Shown piece after piece: positions 1-9,489 of a stretch of 64,000 nt of DNA. Source of the stretch: an uncultured Caulobacteraceae bacterium (lineage in GTDB: Bacteria > Pseudomonadota > Alphaproteobacteria > Caulobacterales > Caulobacteraceae); contig CAIQJF010000086.1 in assembly GCA_903872075.1 (NCBI GenBank), positions 42,041-106,040 on the forward strand. Reading direction: 5' to 3'. Every line of letters begins with the position of its first letter. Position 1 is the first letter of the stretch. Made by a program: the position numbers and the translations under genes. The notes under the pieces are model-generated. The model ran no database searches. It had not been told where the DNA came from and was given only the letters and a program-made list of their open reading frames with translations.

Positions 1-755
1 TCGTCGTGGCTCATGTTCCGGGTCGACGCGCCGTGGGCGAGCATGGACACTAGGTCGCCGCGCGGCGGGGCGTTCACCCGCTCGTTCCAGAGAACCAGAA
101 ACGCGTTCAGGCATTCGGCCAGTTCGGCCTGACGCTGCTCCTCGGTCTCCACCAATCCGCCCGGATAGGGAATGGTCGTCGCCACGTCCGACCAGTGGGT
201 CAGCTTGCGGCGTTCGTCGAAGGGAAAATCGAACAGGGTCGCCAGCATCTGGGTGGTCAGTTCGATCGACACCCGGTCGACCCAGTTGAAGGTCTCGCCG
301 ATCGGCAGTTCGTCGAGGATGCGGGCGGCCCGTTCGCGGATGATCGGCTCCATGGCCGCCAGATTGTGCGGCGCGACCACAGGGCTGACCACCTTGCGCT
401 GATCGTCGTGCCGCGGCGGGTCCATGGCGATGAAACTGGGCCGGCGAAGATCCGCACGGGCGTCGCGGATGGTGATGCCGCCGAGCGCCGCGTCGGAGGA
501 AAAGACGGCGTGATTGGTGTCGACCGCCATGATGTCGTTGTACTTTGTCACCGACCAATAGGGGCCGAATTCGCTGTCTCGACACCAGTGCACGGGATCC
601 TCGGCCCGCAGGCGCTCGAACCAAGGCCAGTGCGTGTCGGTCTGGAAGAGTTCCGGGTCACCGACGTGGAAGTCTTCCAGCGGCGTGGCGTAGGCGCGCT
701 CGCGGGCCGCCTTCAGGCGCTCCTCCGCGGCGATCGGGGTCGAGCCGTCGGCCAT
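1..755 (-). CDS. Cytochrome P450, CYP153 alkane hydroxylase family (3' end outside window)
   Basis: The reverse strand reads about 251 N-terminal residues and then leaves the window, so the ORF has no stop here. Runs such as FGPYWSVTKYNDIMAV, FIAMDPPRHD and VSIELTTQMLATLFDFPF closely resemble remembered CYP153A alkane hydroxylases, which hydroxylate terminal carbons of medium-chain alkanes or terpenes with electrons from a ferredoxin and its reductase. The start follows AGAGGAG with good spacing. The oxygen-binding I helix and the haem cysteine loop lie beyond position 1, so activity cannot be judged. The GMC oxidoreductase and acyl-CoA synthetase at 5122-8348 could process its product. The family call is strong; the substrate is unknown. 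Confidence 0.9.
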   Translation of the reverse strand, partial: MADGSTPIAAEERLKAARERAYATPLEDFHVGDPELFQTDTHWPWFERLRAEDPVHWCRDSEFGPYWSVTKYNDIMAVDTNHAVFSSDAALGGITIRDARADLRRPSFIAMDPPRHDDQRKVVSPVVAPHNLAAMEPIIRERAARILDELPIGETFNWVDRVSIELTTQMLATLFDFPFDERRKLTHWSDVATTIPYPGGLVETEEQRQAELAECLNAFLVLWNERVNAPPRGDLVSMLAHGASTRNMSHD

Positions 756-981
756 GGGCGTTATCTCCTCTGGTCCCGCACGCCTCCGCCGGGACTCCGC
801 GCGGGCCCGTCGTTGAAGCCCTTGCTGAAGTTAGAGCGCAGACAGAGTCTTTCGTCCACGACCTCCGGACGCCGGGGGCCGCATTTCCCCCGGGTTTGCC
901 GCAGAGAGGCGGGACCGCTAGAAGGACGCCAAGGTCCACGGCGGCGCCCGCCGCGATCGCGACCACCCGAACTGGATCCCC

Positions 982-2739
982 ATGCCTTTCCCCGAGATGC
1001 ACCCTGCCCTTTCGCGCGCCCTGACAGAACAGGGCTATGAGGAGCCGACACCCGTCCAGGCGGCGGTCCTCGAGGCTGGGGCGGCCGATCGCGACCTGCT
1101 GGTCTCCGCCCAGACCGGCTCGGGCAAGACCGTGGCCTATGGCCTGGCCATGGCCTCGACCATCCTGGGAACCGCCGAACGGCTGCCTCAGCCGGGCCCG
1201 CCCCAGGCCCTGGTCATCGCCCCCACCCGTGAACTGGCCATGCAGGTGGCGCGGGAACTGGCCTGGCTCTATGGCCGCGCGGGCGGGCGGGTCGAGACCT
1301 GCGTCGGCGGCATGGACTCACGGCGCGAGCAGCGCGCCCTGGCCGCCGGGGCGCAGATCGTCGTCGGCACGCCCGGCCGCCTGCGCGACCACCTTGAGCG
1401 CGGTCACCTGGATCTGAGCGTTCTGGAAGTGGTGGTCCTGGACGAGGCCGACGAGATGCTCGACCTCGGTTTCAAGGAAGACCTTGAGTTCATCCTCGAG
1501 GCCGCGCCGCCCGAGCGGCGCACCCTTCTGTTCTCGGCGACGATCGCCCGGGACATTGCCGCCCTGGCCCATTCCTATCAGAAGGCCTCGGTGCGGATCG
1601 ACACGGCCCGCTCGAACGAGCCCCATGGCGACATCGAATACCGCGCCATCCGGGTCGCGCCCAACGAGATCGAACACGCCGTGGTCAATGTGCTGCGCTT
1701 CTTCGAAGCGCCGGGCGCCCTGGTGTTCTGCGCCACCCGCGAAGCGGTGCGCCACCTGCACGCCGCCCTCCGCGAGCGCGGCTTCGAAGCCGTGGCCCTG
1801 TCGGGCGAAATGACCCAGCGGGAACGGACCGACGCCCTGCAGGCGCTGCGCGACGGCCGGGCCCGGGTCTGCGTCGCCACCGATGTCGCCGCGCGCGGCC
1901 TCGACCTTCCGGACCTCGGCCTGGTGATTCACGCCGACCTTCCCGCCAACCGCCAGGGGCTTCTGCACCGCAGCGGCCGCACCGGCCGCGCGGGGCGCAA
2001 GGGCGTCTCGGTGCTTCTGGCCCCCTACACCCGCCGGCGGCGGGTGGAACAGTTGCTCGCCTCGGCCGGCGTCGACGCCACCTGGAGCGGCCCGCCCAGC
2101 GCCGAGGTCATCCGCGCCGGCGACCAGGCGCGGCTCCTCACCGATCCCATCCTCACGGAACCCTCCACGGACGAAGATCTGGCCCTCGGCCGGCTGCTGA
2201 TCGACCAGGCCGGTCCTGAAGCGGTCGCCGCCGCCCTGATCCGGCTGCATCGCGCCAAGCTTCCGGCGCCCGAGGATCTGTTCGATCCGGGCGAGCCGCG
2301 AGGCGGAAACGCGACCGGGCGCGATCGCGACCGTCGCGAAGATCGCCCGCGCCCGGAGCGCGGCCCGCGTGAACCACGCGAGTCGTTCGAGCGTGCCGAA
2401 GGCGAAGGCGTCTGGTTCCGTCTGGCCGTGGGGCGCAACAGCAACGCGGATCCCAAATGGCTGATCCCGATGATCTGCCGCAGGGGACATGTGACCAAGA
2501 AGGACATCGGCCAGATCCGTATCTTCGACCGCGAGACCAAGTTCGAGATCACCCGCGAGGCGGTGGACCGGTTCAAGGCGGCGGTGGCGTCGGCGCCCGG
2601 CGAGCCGATCCGCATCGAGGCGGCGGGCGCGCCCGGCCTGCGGCGCGAACCGGAGGCGGGACAGGGCGCTGAGCGTGGGCCGCCGCGCAAGGGTCCGCCG
2701 CCCAAGTTCAAGAAGAAGTCCAACGACGCCCGGCGATAG
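982..2739 (+). CDS. DEAD-box ATP-dependent RNA helicase with DbpA-type RNA-binding tail
   Basis: This 585-residue protein has the full DEAD-box set: Q motif near 22-27, Walker A AQTGSGKT at 43-50, PTRELA at 81-86, DEAD at 154-157, SAT at 185-187, and HRSGRTGR in the second RecA domain. A charged Arg/Asp/Glu-rich linker leads to a C-terminal DbpA/CsdA-like RNA-binding domain (roughly 475-545) and a basic Lys-rich end. Such helicases unwind RNA during ribosome assembly, mRNA decay or cold adaptation in the cytoplasm. It is transcribed alone and faces the oxidase gene at 2757 tail to tail. DeaD/CsdA or DbpA are the nearest named relatives, but I cannot choose between them. Confidence 0.93.
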   Translation: MPFPEMHPALSRALTEQGYEEPTPVQAAVLEAGAADRDLLVSAQTGSGKTVAYGLAMASTILGTAERLPQPGPPQALVIAPTRELAMQVARELAWLYGRAGGRVETCVGGMDSRREQRALAAGAQIVVGTPGRLRDHLERGHLDLSVLEVVVLDEADEMLDLGFKEDLEFILEAAPPERRTLLFSATIARDIAALAHSYQKASVRIDTARSNEPHGDIEYRAIRVAPNEIEHAVVNVLRFFEAPGALVFCATREAVRHLHAALRERGFEAVALSGEMTQRERTDALQALRDGRARVCVATDVAARGLDLPDLGLVIHADLPANRQGLLHRSGRTGRAGRKGVSVLLAPYTRRRRVEQLLASAGVDATWSGPPSAEVIRAGDQARLLTDPILTEPSTDEDLALGRLLIDQAGPEAVAAALIRLHRAKLPAPEDLFDPGEPRGGNATGRDRDRREDRPRPERGPREPRESFERAEGEGVWFRLAVGRNSNADPKWLIPMICRRGHVTKKDIGQIRIFDRETKFEITREAVDRFKAAVASAPGEPIRIEAAGAPGLRREPEAGQGAERGPPRKGPPPKFKKKSNDARR

Positions 2740-2756
2740 GATTTCCGAGCGGCGCC

Positions 2757-4562
2757 TCAAGCCAGGCGGGTGAAACCGTCCGGGCTCCAGGCGTCGCTGC
2801 CGACGCCGTGGTGAACGGTGAACAGGCCTTCGGGGTCGTATCTGGCCTTCACACCGCTGAGGCGAGCGTAGTTCTCACCCCAATAGGCGTGGCGCCAGTC
2901 GGCGTTGAAATAGCTGCTTTCGGAGAGATAAGAGCCGGCGGTCGGCGCCAGTTCGCGAAGCGCCGAGGCGGCCGCGGCCACGCGTTGGGCGTTGCGATGG
3001 GCGAAGTCCATGTCCGGTCTCATGCCTACAAGGCCCACGTATTGCGGCGGGCCTCCGGTGGCGATGATCACCAGGGCGAACGCGGAGAGAGCCTCGGGGT
3101 TCATCGCCGTATTGCGGCTGGCGGCGATCATCTCCGGCGCGGCGCCGGACAAGCCCTTGTTGACATGCAGGGTTACGGTCAGGCTACGGCTCGCCTTGAT
3201 CAGGGCGCCGGCCAGAGCGTCTCGCCGACCGGTCTCAAGCAACTCTTCGGACAGCCATATCGAGTCGTAGCCGTGCAGAAACGCGCTGACCTGCCCCTGA
3301 TCGCCCGCCCACCAGCCCTGGACCGAGGAGACATTCGGCCGGCTGTCGAAGTGCATATCCGTCGAGCCACTCCGGCGGTACGCCGCCACATCCCACGTGC
3401 CGCGCCCCAAGCCCGAATCCACCCGAAAGGGTTCGATAAACCGATAGTCACCGGGCAACGCGACCACCCAATCGACGAACGGTCGCCAAAGCGCCAAAGC
3501 AATCCGGTCGTCGAGACCCTGGCTGGCCATCGATATCTTGAGCACATTGTCCGGCTGAATCGCGACCTCTTCGCCCCAGTTGGGATTAAGCAGGGCCTCG
3601 GAATAGAAGGCGAGGAACCGCGAAACCAGCCTTCGGAAGGCGTCGTCCGAGGTGGCCTTGATGACCCCGTTCGCGCCGCCCATTCGCGCCGGCAGGTCGT
3701 GGGTGCGCAGGGTCACCCGGGTGATCACCCCGAGGCTGCCGCCGCCGCCGCCCTTCAGCGCCCAGAACAGGTCCGGGTCCCTGTAGGCGTTGACCGTGCG
3801 AATCCGGCCGTCCGCTGTCACCACCTCGGCCTCCAGGAGGTGCGCCGAGGATGTTCCGAACCCCTTCGAATAGGAGCCGAAGCCGCCGCTCTGGATATGG
3901 CCGGCCACGCCGACGGTCGTGCAGCCACCGCCCTGCACATAGCGCCCAGCCCGGGTGGTCACGGCGTCATAGAGGTCGATCCAAACGGCCCCCGCGCCGG
4001 CGGTCACGGCCGGGACCGGCGCCACGCCGGCGGGCGCGCCCCGCGGCGTGAAAGCGTCGACGACGGTCACCGCCCGCATCGGGCGGGTCCAGATCATCAG
4101 GGAATCCGGCGCATTGGATGTGCCCAGATAGCTGTGGCCGCCGCCCTTCACCACCAGGCGCAGGCGATGGCGTCGGGCGAAGCTCACCGCGGCGGCGACG
4201 TCGGCGGCCGAGTGCGCGGCGACCACATAGGCGCTTGGCGCCGGCGCCCAGGCGTCGAGATAGCCCGAGACCTGGGTTCCGGAGGGCTGATCACCGATGA
4301 AGAAGGGGTTCTGCAGGTTCTTGTAGAGCGTCCGGCAGCTGTCGCTCTTGGCGTCGGTTTCGCACGGCGCGAGGAGCGGTTCCGGACGGACTAGGTTCCC
4401 GCCGACGCGCTCGGCCAGGCTCTTCCAGGCCTGGGGCGAGGGCCAGGCCGAATCGCTTGGCCGAACCCTCCGGAACGAAGACGGCGCCGCGAGGGTTCGC
4501 CCCGCGACGCCGAATGTCATCGGGATGGCAGCGGCCATCCCCAGCAGTGCGCGTCTGTGCAT
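2757..4562 (-). CDS. Exported FAD-linked oxidase, PCMH/berberine-bridge type
   Basis: The N terminus begins MHRRALLGMAAA and runs into a hydrophobic segment, so it is a probable Tat or Sec signal peptide. The FAD-binding PCMH domain covers about 110-290, with VVKGGGHSYLG and the glycine-rich QSGGFGSYSKGFG segment. A berberine-bridge C-terminal motif sits near the end (YWGENYARL). Relatives oxidise alcohols, sugars or alkaloid-like compounds using covalently bound FAD and oxygen. Its start has GGAGG upstream. It lies 64 bases after the MaoC gene on the same strand and may be the last gene of that operon. The substrate is not predictable. Confidence 0.82.
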   Translation of the reverse strand: MHRRALLGMAAAIPMTFGVAGRTLAAPSSFRRVRPSDSAWPSPQAWKSLAERVGGNLVRPEPLLAPCETDAKSDSCRTLYKNLQNPFFIGDQPSGTQVSGYLDAWAPAPSAYVVAAHSAADVAAAVSFARRHRLRLVVKGGGHSYLGTSNAPDSLMIWTRPMRAVTVVDAFTPRGAPAGVAPVPAVTAGAGAVWIDLYDAVTTRAGRYVQGGGCTTVGVAGHIQSGGFGSYSKGFGTSSAHLLEAEVVTADGRIRTVNAYRDPDLFWALKGGGGGSLGVITRVTLRTHDLPARMGGANGVIKATSDDAFRRLVSRFLAFYSEALLNPNWGEEVAIQPDNVLKISMASQGLDDRIALALWRPFVDWVVALPGDYRFIEPFRVDSGLGRGTWDVAAYRRSGSTDMHFDSRPNVSSVQGWWAGDQGQVSAFLHGYDSIWLSEELLETGRRDALAGALIKASRSLTVTLHVNKGLSGAAPEMIAASRNTAMNPEALSAFALVIIATGGPPQYVGLVGMRPDMDFAHRNAQRVAAAASALRELAPTAGSYLSESSYFNADWRHAYWGENYARLSGVKARYDPEGLFTVHHGVGSDAWSPDGFTRLA

Positions 4563-4626
4563 TGGCCCCGCCTCCGTTGGGCGATCAGGATAGACCCTGA
4601 TCGCGCCAACGGGGAGAGGCGTCGGA

Positions 4627-5076
4627 TCAGCCGCCGTAGATGACCGACATCGTCTCGGCGACGCAGGCCGGGCGGGCTTCGCCTTCGATCTCGATGGTGC
4701 ATTCGTTCTTGATCTGCAGGCCGCCGGCCTTGGCTTCCACGCCGATCAGTTTCTGACGCAGACGCACGCGCTTGCCGACGCGCACCATGTTGGTGAAGCG
4801 CACCTTGTCGGAACCGTAGTTGATGCCGCGGGTGACGCCCTTCACGGGCAGCATGCCGGCCGAGAGGAACGGGATCAGCGACAGGGTGAGATAGCCGTGA
4901 GCGATCGGGCCGCCCATTTCCTTGTTCGCGCGCTCGACATCGACGTGGATCCACTGGTGATCGCCGGTCGCCTCGGCGAACTGATTCACGCGTTCCTGGG
5001 TGATCTCGAGCCAGTCGGACACGCCGACTTCCTGACCCACGAGACCGGGCAGATCCTTCATTTCCACGGGCGCCAT
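4627..5076 (-). CDS. MaoC-family (R)-specific enoyl-CoA hydratase/dehydratase
   Basis: The protein has 149 residues, the normal size of a single hot-dog MaoC domain. The catalytic region reads ATGDHQWIHVD, the D-x4-H hydratase 2 motif, followed by GPIAHGYLTLSL. I place the start at ATG 5076 rather than the in-frame GTG at 5082, because the GGAG ribosome-binding site lies 8 bases from the ATG but only 2 from the GTG. Family members hydrate trans-2-enoyl-CoA or dehydrate 3-hydroxyacyl-CoA. It is 45 bases downstream of the acyl-CoA synthetase on the same strand, so it probably acts on the same CoA thioesters. NodN-like proteins are the closest alternative name. Confidence 0.88.
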   Translation of the reverse strand: MAPVEMKDLPGLVGQEVGVSDWLEITQERVNQFAEATGDHQWIHVDVERANKEMGGPIAHGYLTLSLIPFLSAGMLPVKGVTRGINYGSDKVRFTNMVRVGKRVRLRQKLIGVEAKAGGLQIKNECTIEIEGEARPACVAETMSVIYGG

Positions 5077-5121
5077 GGCCACGTCTCCTTTGTTGGTGGA
5101 TGAAATTGCGAACGCAGAGGC

Positions 5122-6675
5122 CTAGCGGCCCCGCACGATGGGCGCCTCGGCCTTGCCCCAGTAGGCGTCGCGGATCAGACGCTTATAGAGCTTGCCCGTG
5201 GCGTGACGGGGCAGTTCCTGCATGAAATCGATCCGCCGCGGCGTCTTGACGTGGGACAGGTTGGCGCGGGCGTAGGCGTTGAGTTCGGCCGCGAGCTCCT
5301 CGCCGATATCGTTCCAGTCCGCCGGCTGGATGACGGCGACGACCTCCTCGCCCATCTCCTCGTGCGGCGCGCCGATCACGGCCACATCCGCCACCTTGGG
5401 ATGTCCGATCAGCAGGTTCTCGATCTCCTGCGGATAGATGTTCACCCCGCCGGAGATGATCATGAAGCTCTTGCGGTCGGTCAGGAACAGATAGCCGTCC
5501 TCGTCGACCCAGCCCACGTCGCCGAGCGTCGTCCAGCCATGGCGATTGCGGCTCTCGGCGGTCTTGGCCGGATCGTTGTGGTATTCGAACTCGCCGCCGC
5601 CGGCGAAATAGACCGTGCCCTCGGTGCGGGGCGGGACGGGATCGCCGTTCTCGTCGCAGATCTTCAGTTCGGCCGTCATGCTGCGGCCGACCGAGCCCTT
5701 CTTGTTCAGCCACTCCTCGGAGGTGATGACGCAGAAGCCGTTGCCTTCAGTGCCGGCGTAGTACTCCTGCACGATGGGGCCCCACCAGCCGATCATCGCT
5801 TCCTTCACGGGCACCGGGCATGGCGCGGCGGCATGGAAGACCTTCTTCAGCGAGGAGACATCGTAGCGGGCCCGTGCCTCCTCGGGCAGCTTAAGCATGC
5901 GCACGAAGTGGGTCGGCACCCACTGGGCGCAGGTCACCTTGTACTGTTCGATGTAGCCCAACGCCTGCTCGGCGTCGAAGCGCTCCATCAGGATCACCGT
6001 GCCTCCGAGCGCATGCACGGCCATCGTCCACCCGAGCGGCGCCGCGTGATAGAGCGGCGCGGGCGAGAGGTAGACCATGTCCGGCTCATAGCCGAACAAG
6101 GCCTGGCCGATCATGGCCAGGCCGTTGGGCGCGTCGATCGGTTGCGGGCCATCGACCCCGGCGCGCTTCACGCCCTTGGGACGGCCGGTGGTGCCGGACG
6201 AATAGAGCATGGCCGAACCGGCGCTCTCATCGGCGATGGGCGTGACCGGCATCGGCGCGCGCGCCGCCTCGAAGTTTTCGAACGGCGCCTTGGCGCCCTC
6301 GACCATATAGAGCTTCACGCCGGGGATCAGGGGCGCGACCTCAAGGGCCACGTCCGCCACGGCCGCGGAGGCGATCAACACCTTCGCGCCGCTGTCCTTC
6401 ACGATGTACTCGACCTCGCCGACGGTGAGCTTCGAGGAGATACAGGTGAATCGCAGGCCCGATCGCTGGGCCGCCCACAGCACCTCGTAGTAGCGCGGAC
6501 TGTTGTCCATGAAGATCGCGATGGCGTCGTTCGGCTGGACACCGAGGGCGCGGAACAGGTGGGCGCCCTGGTTCGAGCGTTCGTCGAGTTCGCGATAGGT
6601 GACCGTCTCACCCGAGGCGGCCATGATATAGGCGGCCTTGTCCGGCGTCGCCTTGGCGTGATGGAACGGATGCAT
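5122..6675 (-). CDS. Acyl-CoA synthetase (AMP-dependent, FadD-like)
   Basis: This 517-residue ANL-superfamily enzyme carries the P-loop YSSGTTGRPKG near 165-175, an adenylate motif (YYAGTEGNG) and the hinge region with TDRKSFMIISGGVNIYPQEIE. It ends with a conserved C-terminal lysine context (RHATGKLYKRLIRD). The reaction activates a carboxylic acid to acyl-AMP and then acyl-CoA. The start is two bases after the stop of the GMC oxidoreductase gene, so the two are almost certainly co-transcribed: the oxidoreductase can supply an aldehyde on the way to the acid activated here. Chain length or terpenoid preference cannot be read from the sequence. Confidence 0.92.
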   Translation of the reverse strand: MHPFHHAKATPDKAAYIMAASGETVTYRELDERSNQGAHLFRALGVQPNDAIAIFMDNSPRYYEVLWAAQRSGLRFTCISSKLTVGEVEYIVKDSGAKVLIASAAVADVALEVAPLIPGVKLYMVEGAKAPFENFEAARAPMPVTPIADESAGSAMLYSSGTTGRPKGVKRAGVDGPQPIDAPNGLAMIGQALFGYEPDMVYLSPAPLYHAAPLGWTMAVHALGGTVILMERFDAEQALGYIEQYKVTCAQWVPTHFVRMLKLPEEARARYDVSSLKKVFHAAAPCPVPVKEAMIGWWGPIVQEYYAGTEGNGFCVITSEEWLNKKGSVGRSMTAELKICDENGDPVPPRTEGTVYFAGGGEFEYHNDPAKTAESRNRHGWTTLGDVGWVDEDGYLFLTDRKSFMIISGGVNIYPQEIENLLIGHPKVADVAVIGAPHEEMGEEVVAVIQPADWNDIGEELAAELNAYARANLSHVKTPRRIDFMQELPRHATGKLYKRLIRDAYWGKAEAPIVRGR

Positions 6676-6677
6676 CG

Positions 6678-8348
6678 TCAGGCCGCCAGCGCGCTGGCCG
6701 GCGCTTTTCCGAGAATCATATCGGCTGCTTTCTCCGCAATCATGATGGTGGGCGCGTTGGTGTTGCCCGAGACCAGGCGCGGCATGACCGAAGCGTCGAC
6801 GACCCTCAGCCCTTCTACGCCGTGCACGCGAAGTTGGGCGTCCACGACGGCCATCGGGCCACGGCCCATCTGGCAGGTGCCGACGGGGTGATAGATCGTC
6901 GAGCCGGCCATGCGGGCATAGGCCAGCAGCGCCTCATCGCTGTCGAGCGACGGCCCCGGCATCATCTCATGGTCGATATAGGGCGTCAGGGCCGCCTGAC
7001 CGGCAATCCGCCGACCCCACTTCAGAGAGGCCACCGCCACCTCCTGGTCGAGCGGGTCGGACAGGTAGTTGGCCGTGATGCGCGGGTAGACCGACGGATC
7101 GGGTGACGCAATCTGGATGTGGCCGCGGCTCTCGGGCCGCACCTGGCAGGGCGCGATCGTCAGGCCCGGCTGGCTTTCGAGCTCCATCTTCTGTTCGGTG
7201 ACCATCTTCTGCGTGTCCGAGGTGGCCGGCAGAATATGGAACTGGATGTCTGGACCGGCGAGATCGGGCCTGGACTTGCAGAAGGCGGCGATGTGGGCGG
7301 CCGAGAGGGTCAGGAGGCCTTTACGCTGGAAGACATATTTGAACGTCTCGCCGATGAAGCGGGCGCCCTTGGTCAGTTCGTTCACCGAAATGACGCCGGC
7401 CTTGAGCCGCCAGGTCATGGCGATCACATAGTGATCCTGCAGATTGCCGCCGACGCCGGGCAAATCGCTGACCACCGCGATGCCATGGTCCGCGAGGAGC
7501 TGACCTGGGCCAACACCGGACAGCTGAAGCAACTGGGGCGAGTTGATCGCCCCGCCGGAGAGGATCACTTCCTTGTTCGCGCGGGCAATCCGCTTCACGC
7601 CGTTCTGGGTGAACTCGACGCCGACCGCCTTCTTGCCCTCGAAAATCACCCGGGTGGTGAGCGCATTGGTCTCCACACGCAGGTTCGCGCGGCTCATCAC
7701 CGGATGGAGGTAGGCCACGGCCGAGGAGCAGCGCTGACCGTTCTTAACCGTGAGCTGATAGTAGCTGACACCTTCCTGCTCAGCGCCGTTGACGTCGGCG
7801 TTCCGCGGCAGGCCGGCCTCGACACAGGCTTCGACAACCGCGTCGGACACCGGGTGGGTCTGTGTAACGTCAGAGACATTGAGCGGCCCGCCCACGGCGT
7901 GATGCTCTCCGGCGCCACGTTCCTGGTTCTCGGCGCGCAGGAAATAAGGGCGGACGTCGTCCCAGCCCCAGCCTTCGCAGCCCAGCTGGCGCCAGCCGTC
8001 ATAGTCGGCGTGCTGGCCACGGATATAGAGCAGGCCGTTGATCGAGGATGAACCGCCGAGGACCTTGCCCCGTGGCCATACATGAGTGCGTCCGCCGGTG
8101 CCCGGGTCCGGCTCGGTCTCGTACAACCAGTTGACCTTCGGGTCCTTCAGGGTCTGCGAGTAGCCGACCGGCACGTGGATCATCAGATTGGAGAAGAACT
8201 GTCCCGGGTTCTTCGTCGGGCGGTCGTCGCCGCCGGCTTCCAGCAGTAACACCTTGTTGGCGGAATTGGCTGAGAGACGGTTCGCGAGCACGCACCCGGC
8301 CGACCCCGCGCCGACCACGATGTAATCCGCGCTCAAAGACTCGGCCAT
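6678..8348 (-). CDS. GMC-family FAD alcohol oxidoreductase (AlkJ/choline dehydrogenase-like)
   Basis: From ATG 8348 the product is 556 residues, typical of the family. I prefer this start to the longer frame from 8462 because GGAGGAG lies directly upstream and the protein then opens with the FAD-binding YIVVGAGSAGCVLANRL. Also present are the GMC signature region (GKVLGGSSSINGLLYIRG), a second signature (GAINSPQLLQLSGVG) and the active-site histidine in IYHPVGTCQMG. Family members oxidise aliphatic alcohols or choline, passing electrons to quinone or oxygen. It is the first gene of a minus-strand run with the acyl-CoA synthetase and MaoC, so an alkanol substrate is a reasonable inference. Confidence 0.9.
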   Translation of the reverse strand: MAESLSADYIVVGAGSAGCVLANRLSANSANKVLLLEAGGDDRPTKNPGQFFSNLMIHVPVGYSQTLKDPKVNWLYETEPDPGTGGRTHVWPRGKVLGGSSSINGLLYIRGQHADYDGWRQLGCEGWGWDDVRPYFLRAENQERGAGEHHAVGGPLNVSDVTQTHPVSDAVVEACVEAGLPRNADVNGAEQEGVSYYQLTVKNGQRCSSAVAYLHPVMSRANLRVETNALTTRVIFEGKKAVGVEFTQNGVKRIARANKEVILSGGAINSPQLLQLSGVGPGQLLADHGIAVVSDLPGVGGNLQDHYVIAMTWRLKAGVISVNELTKGARFIGETFKYVFQRKGLLTLSAAHIAAFCKSRPDLAGPDIQFHILPATSDTQKMVTEQKMELESQPGLTIAPCQVRPESRGHIQIASPDPSVYPRITANYLSDPLDQEVAVASLKWGRRIAGQAALTPYIDHEMMPGPSLDSDEALLAYARMAGSTIYHPVGTCQMGRGPMAVVDAQLRVHGVEGLRVVDASVMPRLVSGNTNAPTIMIAEKAADMILGKAPASALAA

Positions 8349-8542
8349 GGAACTCCTCCGGCGCCGGGGGGCGCTCCTGTGGGACGCCTTATGACGCCCC
8401 TTCCCCAAGGTCGTAAAGGGCGCACCGGCCCGCGCCCGAGGCCCGGCGGCGATGCGCCGCAATCATTGCTTGGTCTCCTCGCCGGCTTTCTGATTTAACC
8501 CGCCCCGGAAACGTCCTCTCAATGGTCCGCGAAGGAAACCCC

Positions 8543-9427
8543 ATGGCCAGTCCCACGTTCGAAACCCTGCTCTATTCGGTGGAGGAGGGGATCGCCACGA
8601 TCACGCTCAACCGCCCCGAGAAACTCAACGCCTTCACCACCAAGATGATGTCCGAGATGATCGAGGCCTTCGACATCACCGACGCTGACGACTCGGTGAA
8701 AGCCGTCATCGTGACAGGTTCCGGCCGCGCCTTCTGCGCCGGGGCGGATCTGTCTGCCGGCGGGGCGACGTTCGACTACGCCAAGTCCAGCGATCCTGCT
8801 CGTCTTGAGGCCCGCGTCGAAGGTGTGCAACGCGACGGCGGCGGCCGGGTCACCCTGCGCATCTACGACAGCCTCAAGCCTGTCATCGCGGCGATCAACG
8901 GGCCGGCGGTGGGCATCGGCGTGACCATGCAGCTGGCGATGGACTTCCGGCTTGCATCGACGGCGGCCCGTTTCGGCTTCGTGTTCGCCCGTCGCGGCAT
9001 CAATCCCGAGGCCGCCTCGTCCTGGTTCCTGCCCCGCCTGGTAGGCATTCAGACCGCTCTGGAGTGGTGCTACACCGGCCGCGTGTTCCCGGCCCAGGAA
9101 GCCTTCGACAAGGGCCTGGTGCGTTCGCTGCACGAACCTGATGACCTCCTGCCGGCCGCCCGCGCGCTTGCTCGCGAGATCATCGACAACACCGCGCCAG
9201 TCTCCATCGCCCTGACGCGTCAGATGATCTGGCGCATGGCGGGCGCCGATCACCCCATGGAAGCCCACAAGGCCGATAGCCGGGCCATTCAGGCGCGGGG
9301 CGCCTCGGCGGATGCTCGGGAGGGCGTAACATCGTTCCTGGAGAAGCGTCCGGCAGCCTATCCGAATCAGGTTTCATCTGACTTGCCTGATATCTGGCCA
9401 AACTGGGTCAAGCGTGACTTTATTTAA
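8543..9427 (+). CDS. Enoyl-CoA hydratase/isomerase (crotonase family)
   Basis: The 294-residue protein starts at ATG 8543, which has GAAGGAAA just upstream; an in-frame ATG at 8522 would add seven residues but has a weaker site. The first oxyanion-hole segment is GRAFCAGADLSAGG and the second is AINGPAVGIGVTMQLAMDFRLAS, both crotonase hallmarks. The region around RRGINPEAASSWFLPRLVG carries the glutamate usual in hydratases. It catalyses hydration or isomerisation of 2-enoyl-CoA thioesters in beta-oxidation. It is divergent from the GMC oxidoreductase operon, with a 194-base shared control region, which suggests a common physiological theme. Confidence 0.9.
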   Translation: MASPTFETLLYSVEEGIATITLNRPEKLNAFTTKMMSEMIEAFDITDADDSVKAVIVTGSGRAFCAGADLSAGGATFDYAKSSDPARLEARVEGVQRDGGGRVTLRIYDSLKPVIAAINGPAVGIGVTMQLAMDFRLASTAARFGFVFARRGINPEAASSWFLPRLVGIQTALEWCYTGRVFPAQEAFDKGLVRSLHEPDDLLPAARALAREIIDNTAPVSIALTRQMIWRMAGADHPMEAHKADSRAIQARGASADAREGVTSFLEKRPAAYPNQVSSDLPDIWPNWVKRDFI

Positions 9428-9489
9428 CAGTCTCACACACCGAACCCGCATTGAAGACCAAGCGTGGGCGGCGTTTTGACGCGCCGCCA

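Noticed and set aside
2808..4394. Plus-strand open frame of 528 codons
   Set aside because: It is antisense to the FAD oxidase, has no recognisable domain and is a GC-rich shadow frame.
5203..6891. Plus-strand open frame of 562 codons
   Set aside because: Antisense to the acyl-CoA synthetase, which has all its motifs; the composition is His/Arg/Gly-rich noise.
8446..8460. GCGGCG-ATG-CGCCGC dyad in the gap between the GMC and hydratase genes
   Set aside because: The six-base GC-only dyad is expected by chance at this base composition and has no supporting context.
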